Below, piece by piece: positions 60,408-64,000 of a DNA stretch of 64,000 nucleotides. Position 1 is the first letter of the stretch. Each line of letters opens with the position of its first letter. Location of the stretch: the NCBI RefSeq assembly GCF_030388665.1, contig NZ_CP128846.1, positions 6,274,501 to 6,338,500 on the forward strand. The letters are read 5' to 3'. This DNA comes from Streptomyces flavofungini (lineage in GTDB: Bacteria > Actinomycetota > Actinomycetes > Streptomycetales > Streptomycetaceae). The translations under genes were made by a program, and so were the position numbers. Under the pieces are notes generated by a model. That model saw only the letters and a program-made list of their open reading frames with translations, was not told the DNA's origin and made no database searches.

Positions 60408-60992
60408 TCAGGGCCGCAGGCCCCGGACGAGCAGGTCGAGCAGGGCCTGGAAGGCCTCCTCGGCGTCCGCGCGGGACCAGTCGGGCGCGTACGCCGGGTC
60501 GTGGTACCTGGCGGTGGCCTCGAACAGGGCGCGGGCTGTGACCTCGGGGTCGGACGGGGTGAACTCGCCGCCCTCGACGCCCTGTCGGACGATCGCGGCG
60601 AGCTGTCCGGTGAGGTCCGCGATGTGCTCGTCGACGACCTCGCTGGCCTCGCCGACCAGGACCGTGTACGTCCCGAACAGCTCGGGGTCGTCGCCCGCCT
60701 TGTGCTGCTTGGCCTCGAAGAGCCCGGCGAGCCAGCGCCGCAGCCGGTCCTCGGCGGGCCCGTCCGCGTCGACCACGCCGGACAGGGCGTCGGACGTCCG
60801 GTCCAGCCATCGCTTGGTGACCGCCTCGCGCAGCGCGGCCTTCGTGCGGAAGTGGCGGTACACGCTGGCGTGGCTGACGCCGAGCACACGGGCCACGTCC
60901 ACCACGGTCGCCTTGGCGGCGCCGTGCCGGCGCAGCACCTCCTCGGTCGCGGCGAGGACGCGCTCGGCGGTCAGGGTCTCGGTCGTAGCCAT
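60408..60992 (-). CDS. TetR family regulator
   Basis: A 194-residue regulator with an N-terminal helix-turn-helix (about 10-55; DVARVLGVSHASVYRHFRTK) and a helical effector domain. It lies upstream of the GMC gene on the same strand. The ATG is preferred; a TTG two codons upstream is possible. No clean operator is visible, though the tandem repeat just upstream of its start could contain one. Confidence 0.9.
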   Translation of the reverse strand: MATTETLTAERVLAATEEVLRRHGAAKATVVDVARVLGVSHASVYRHFRTKAALREAVTKRWLDRTSDALSGVVDADGPAEDRLRRWLAGLFEAKQHKAGDDPELFGTYTVLVGEASEVVDEHIADLTGQLAAIVRQGVEGGEFTPSDPEVTARALFEATARYHDPAYAPDWSRADAEEAFQALLDLLVRGLRP

Positions 60993-61023
60993 GGTCAAGA
61001 AGGTACCTGGCGCGACCGGCGGA

Positions 61024-61077
61024 CCTGACAGCGCCGACGGGCCCGACAGCGCCGACGGCGCCGGCAGGGCTGACGGC
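61024..61077 (-). repeat. Three 18-bp tandem repeats upstream of the TetR gene
   Basis: CCTGACAGCGCCGACGGG, CCCGACAGCGCCGACGGC and GCCGGCAGGGCTGACGGC are adjacent, in the gap between the aldo/keto reductase stop and the TetR start. Confidence 0.8.
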
Positions 61078-61094
61078 GCCGGTGTCCGGCCATG

Positions 61095-62111
61095 TCAGTG
61101 CTCGCTGTCCAGGTGTGCCATCTGCGCCTCGGGGTAGCGGGCGCCCGCGACGGCGTCGGCGGGGACGGCCTGCTCGATCGCGGCGAGGTCGGCGTCGTCG
61201 AGCGTGACGTCCAGGGCGCCGAGCGCCTCGGTGAGCCGGTCCCGGCGGCGGGCGCCGACCAGCGGCACGATCGCGGCGCCGGACTTCGGGCCCTGGGCGA
61301 GGACCCAGGCGATCGCGGTCTGCGCGACGCTCACGCCCTTGCCCTCGGCGACCTTGCGCAGGGCGTCGACGAGGTCGAGGTTGCGCTGCAGGTTGTCGCC
61401 CTGGAAGCGGGGGCTCATGCCGCGGAAGTCGTTCGCGGCGAGCTGCCGGTCGCGCTCGAAGTGCCCGGAGATCAGGCCGCGGGACAGCACGCCGTACGCG
61501 GTGACGCCGATGCCGAGCTCGGCGGCCGTGGGCAGGATCTCGGCCTCGATGCCGCGGGAGATCAGGGAGTACTCGATCTGCAGGTCCGAGATGGGGGCGA
61601 CGGCGGCGGCGCGGCGCAGGGACTCGGCGCCGACCTCGGAGAGGCCGATGTGGCGCACATGGCCCTTCTCGACCAGCTCGGCGATCGCGCCGACGGTCTC
61701 CTCGACGGGGACGTCCGGGTCGAGGCGGGCGATGCGGTAGACGTCGATGTGGTCGACGCCGAGGCGCTGCAGCGAGTACGCGGCGAAGTTCCGCACCGCC
61801 GCCGGGCGGCCGTCGTAGCCGGACCAGCCGCCGTCCGGGTCGCGGAGGGCGCCGAACTTCACGCTGGTCAGGGCCTGTTCGCGGTGGGCGGCGGGGGCGG
61901 TGCGCAGGGCCTCGCCGATGAGGAGTTCGTTGTGGCCCATCGCGTAGAAGTCGCCGGTGTCGAGGAGCGTGACGCCCGCTTCGAGGGCGGCGTGGATCGT
62001 CGCGATGGACTCCGCGCGGTCGGCCTCGCCGTACAGCGCGGACATGCCCATGCAGCCGAGGCCGAGGGCGGAGGTGGTGGGGCCGGTGGTGCCGAGCTTC
62101 AGGGTGCGCAT
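61095..62111 (-). CDS. Aldo/keto reductase
   Basis: A 338-residue NADPH-dependent (alpha/beta)8 reductase. Catalytic residues are Asp51-type in LLDTGDFYAMGHNE with the Tyr, and Lys in LTSVKFG near 84; the usual catalytic His region reads DVYRIARLDP, so that position is Arg or changed, as in the plant-type AKR13/IolS-like group. The C-terminal cofactor motif PLVGARRRDRL is present. It carries no signal. The AT-rich inverted repeat upstream probably holds its promoter. Confidence 0.9.
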   Translation of the reverse strand: MRTLKLGTTGPTTSALGLGCMGMSALYGEADRAESIATIHAALEAGVTLLDTGDFYAMGHNELLIGEALRTAPAAHREQALTSVKFGALRDPDGGWSGYDGRPAAVRNFAAYSLQRLGVDHIDVYRIARLDPDVPVEETVGAIAELVEKGHVRHIGLSEVGAESLRRAAAVAPISDLQIEYSLISRGIEAEILPTAAELGIGVTAYGVLSRGLISGHFERDRQLAANDFRGMSPRFQGDNLQRNLDLVDALRKVAEGKGVSVAQTAIAWVLAQGPKSGAAIVPLVGARRRDRLTEALGALDVTLDDADLAAIEQAVPADAVAGARYPEAQMAHLDSEH

Positions 62112-62220
62112 GAGGGCTCCAGAGCCTTGGGTGGACGAGGGGGTGCCCGGCCACGGGATGCCCCTGCCGGGGGGCGGGCGCGCTCCCGTGGCGGGGGCGT
62201 GGTTCCACCATGCACCCTTC

Positions 62221-62258
62221 GATGACAGATTTCAAGTTTTGTTATCTGTCATCTGTAA
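62221..62258 (-). promoter_or_regulatory. AT-rich inverted repeat at the AKR promoter and MFS stop
   Basis: GATGACAGAT (62221-62230) and ATCTGTCATC (62244-62253) form a perfect 10-bp inverted repeat around 13 AT-rich bases, followed by TGTAACTTGTCAG. Leftward TTACAG-18-TGAAAT could be a promoter. It is far more AT-rich than its surroundings, and the MFS reading frame ends inside it. Confidence 0.6.
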
Positions 62259-63692
62259 CTTGTCAGTCGAGGTGAGCCGCTCCGCCGTCCGCCGCGCGGT
62301 CTTCCGCGCCCACGCCCCACTGGTCAGGGCCCCGACGGCCAGGACCGCGCCACCGCAGCCCGCGATGATCCACCACGCGGGGCGGCTCGCCTCGGTGAAG
62401 TCGGCCGCGTACGAATCCGTGTGCGCCGCCGCGACCCCGGAGGCCAGGACCGCGCCGATCACCGCGATGCCGAGGGTCTGGCCGATCTGGCGGCTGGTGG
62501 AGGCGACGGCGGCGGCCACGCCCGCCCGGTCGCGGGGCATCCCCGCGACCGCCGTGTTGGTGATGGGCGCGTTCACGAAGCCGAAGCCGAGGCCGAACAG
62601 GACGTACGCGAGGATCCGGCTCGGGACCGCGGTCTCCGCCTCGAAGGCCGCGAAGAGCACCCCGGACGCCGTCATCGCCACCCCCGCGATCAGGAGCGAG
62701 GGACGCGGCCCCCGGGCCCCGACGAGACGCCCCGACAGCGGCGCGCACACCAGCGTCATGGCCGCCATCGGCAGCATCCACAGACCGGCGTGCAGCGCGT
62801 CGAGCCCGCGTACGTCCTGGAGGTAGAGGGTGGCGAGGAACAGGAAGCCGCCGAGGGCCGCGAACGCCGCGATCGCGATCACGGTGGCGCCGCTGAACGG
62901 CGCCGAGCGGAAGAAGCGCAGGTCGATGAGGGGTTCCGCGCGGCGGGGCTCGTACAGGAGCAGACCCGCGAACGCGGTCGCCGCGATGGCGGCGAACGTC
63001 ATGATCAGCGGCGAGGTCCAGCCCGCCGTGGGCGCCTCGATGATCGCGTACGTCAGGGCGCCGAGCACGCCGATGACCAGGAGCTGCCCGACGGGGTCGG
63101 GGCGGCGGGGCTTCGGGGCGCGGGACTCGGGGACGTAGCGGGCGGTGAGGAAGAGCGCCGCGAGGCCCACGGGCAGATTGACCCAGAAGATCGCCCGCCA
63201 CCCCACCGAGTCCACGAGAAGCCCGCCGACCAGCGGGCCCGCCGCCATCGAGATGCCGACGACACCGCCCCACACGCCGATGGCGCGGGCCCGCTCGCGC
63301 GGCTCGGTGAACGTGTTCGTGATGATCGACATGGCGACGGGGTTGAGCATCGAACCGCCGACGGCCTGCACCATGCGGAACGCCACCAGGCACTCCAGGT
63401 TGGGGGCGAGGGAGCACAGGACCGAGCCGAGCGTGAACACGAGCAGGCCCGCCTGGAACACCTTGCGGCGGCCGACGCGGTCGGCGGTCGAGCCCGCGAG
63501 CATCAACAGGGAGGCGAGGACCAGGGTGTAGGCGTCGATCGTCCACTGCATCCCCGAGACCCCGGCGCCGAACTCGCGGCGCATGGTGGGCAGCGCCACG
63601 TTCAGGACGGTGTTGTCGAGGCTCACGATCAGCAGGCTCATGCAGCAGATCGCGAGCACGAGCATCCGGCGCCGCTGACTCAGCTCGGGCAT
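62232..63692 (-). CDS. MFS multidrug exporter (EmrB/QacA, 14 helices)
   Basis: A 486-residue DHA2-type exporter of full length. It has SLDNTVLNVALPTM in helix 1, AGSTADRVGRRKV in loop 2-3, GPLVGGLLVDSVGWRAIF (motif C region) near 145-162, and about 14 helices through residue 465. The last residues (after SGAWARKTARR) include a tail, SSTDKLQMTDNKT-like, encoded inside the AT-rich inverted repeat and containing a TTA leucine codon (62256-62258), so full translation should need the bldA tRNA. Substrate unknown. The AKR gene is 120 bases downstream on the same strand. Confidence 0.92.
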   Translation of the reverse strand: MPELSQRRRMLVLAICCMSLLIVSLDNTVLNVALPTMRREFGAGVSGMQWTIDAYTLVLASLLMLAGSTADRVGRRKVFQAGLLVFTLGSVLCSLAPNLECLVAFRMVQAVGGSMLNPVAMSIITNTFTEPRERARAIGVWGGVVGISMAAGPLVGGLLVDSVGWRAIFWVNLPVGLAALFLTARYVPESRAPKPRRPDPVGQLLVIGVLGALTYAIIEAPTAGWTSPLIMTFAAIAATAFAGLLLYEPRRAEPLIDLRFFRSAPFSGATVIAIAAFAALGGFLFLATLYLQDVRGLDALHAGLWMLPMAAMTLVCAPLSGRLVGARGPRPSLLIAGVAMTASGVLFAAFEAETAVPSRILAYVLFGLGFGFVNAPITNTAVAGMPRDRAGVAAAVASTSRQIGQTLGIAVIGAVLASGVAAAHTDSYAADFTEASRPAWWIIAGCGGAVLAVGALTSGAWARKTARRTAERLTSTDKLQMTDNKT

Positions 63693-63775
63693 ACGGTCGA
63701 CGGTATCCCCGGGTGGCGCGCCTTGCCCCGGCCGGACCCCGGCCCCGGAGCGGCGCGCCCCGCCCAGGCCCGGCG

Positions 63776-64000
63776 TCAGCCGAGGTCGCGCGGCAGCCGC
63801 AGGCTCAGCACGGCGAGCCCGAGGAGCCCGGCGAGCTGGACGGCCAGGACCGTCGCGAACGCCTCCCGCAGGCCCACCCCGGAGTACAGGGCCAGGAACA
63901 GCGACCCGAGCGTCGCCACCCCCACGGCCAGGCACGACTGCTGCGCCGTCGCCGCGAGGCCGCTGCCCGCGCCCGCCCGCGCGGCGGGTACGGCCGACAG
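63776..64000 (-). CDS. C-terminal end of an MFS transporter (partial)
   Basis: An open leftward frame enters from the right edge and ends at TGA; 74 codons are visible. It reads AGAGSGLAATAQQSCLAVGVA, two hydrophobic helices, then VLSLRLPRDLG. The AGAGSGLAAT segment is the usual loop before the last two helices of DHA2-type MFS exporters. The gene continues beyond the window; its start and substrate cannot be seen. It is unusual to find two MFS genes side by side. Confidence 0.75.
   Translation of the reverse strand: MSAVPAARAGAGSGLAATAQQSCLAVGVATLGSLFLALYSGVGLREAFATVLAVQLAGLLGLAVLSLRLPRDLG

Overview
The window is chromosomal DNA of a high-GC actinomycete, almost certainly a Streptomyces. 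The evidence is the strong G/C bias at third codon positions, frequent GTG starts, many leaderless promoters, rare TTA codons confined to accessory genes, a CIRCE/HrcA heat-shock module, single-chain GlyS, a tricorn protease, and a gene order (hrcA-dnaJ2 ... era ... leuA ... recO-uppS-zur-znuBCA-glyS) that I recall as the streptomycete core arrangement. I saw no tRNA or rRNA genes, CRISPR arrays, prophage or transposase genes.

Region by region. 1-5.8 kb: end of a leftward gene, then CIRCE-hrcA-dnaJ, a nitronate monooxygenase overlapping rsmE, a VOC protein and a lipoprotein. 5.8-13 kb: tricorn protease, HIT protein, a low-complexity repeat, RNase Z, an adenosine/adenine deaminase-like enzyme and a PfkB sugar kinase. 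13.2-19.2 kb: the phoH-ybeY-CorC-MmcQ run, then a damaged MFS transporter facing a regulator remnant, a cytidine-deaminase-like protein with no visible zinc site, and era. 19.2-22.3 kb (leftward): GH1 glucosidase, an emfourin-like inhibitor and a protealysin-like M4 protease. 22.5-25.3 kb: leuA with a leader peptide carrying four Leu codons, then TerB. 25.5-29.9 kb: an MMPL exporter and a NarL-type two-component pair.

The most interesting part is 30-41.5 kb. It holds a secreted sialidase, a Dpp/Opp-type ABC importer (lipoprotein, permease, permease-ATPase fusion, ATPase), a DapA-superfamily aldolase, an autoregulated FadR/GntR regulator and a GH42 galactosidase. All three transcription starts in this block carry the same 10-bp word, TCCCACGTCC. 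I infer one regulon: an enzyme outside the cell trims sialylated glycans, the ABC system imports the released sugar or oligosaccharide, the aldolase cleaves it, and GH42 removes galactose. Nothing in the sequence proves the substrate.

41.4-51.7 kb is further accessory DNA: a TetR-controlled SnoaL/NmrA pair with a three-half-site operator, a 1261-residue AfsR/SARP-type ATPase regulator with two in-frame coding repeats, a small secreted protein, an ornithine-cyclodeaminase family enzyme, an XRE/DUF397 pair with a TTA codon, two tiny overlapping ORFs, and a DUF6247-like two-gene module resembling a toxin-antitoxin pair. 51.8-58.7 kb returns to core genes: recO-uppS, zur, znuBCA with Zur boxes over the znuA promoter, and glyS. 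58.7-64 kb carries a GMC oxidoreductase with a TetR regulator, an aldo/keto reductase, a 14-TM MFS exporter whose extreme C terminus is encoded inside an AT-rich inverted repeat and includes a TTA codon, and the end of another MFS gene.

Three copies of a dispersed intergenic palindrome family sit at 18.1, 19.3 and 31.6 kb. The copy at 19.3 kb has been read into the C terminus of the glucosidase gene. Coordinates rest on hand counting checked against reading frames, and all functions are inferred from motifs without database searches.
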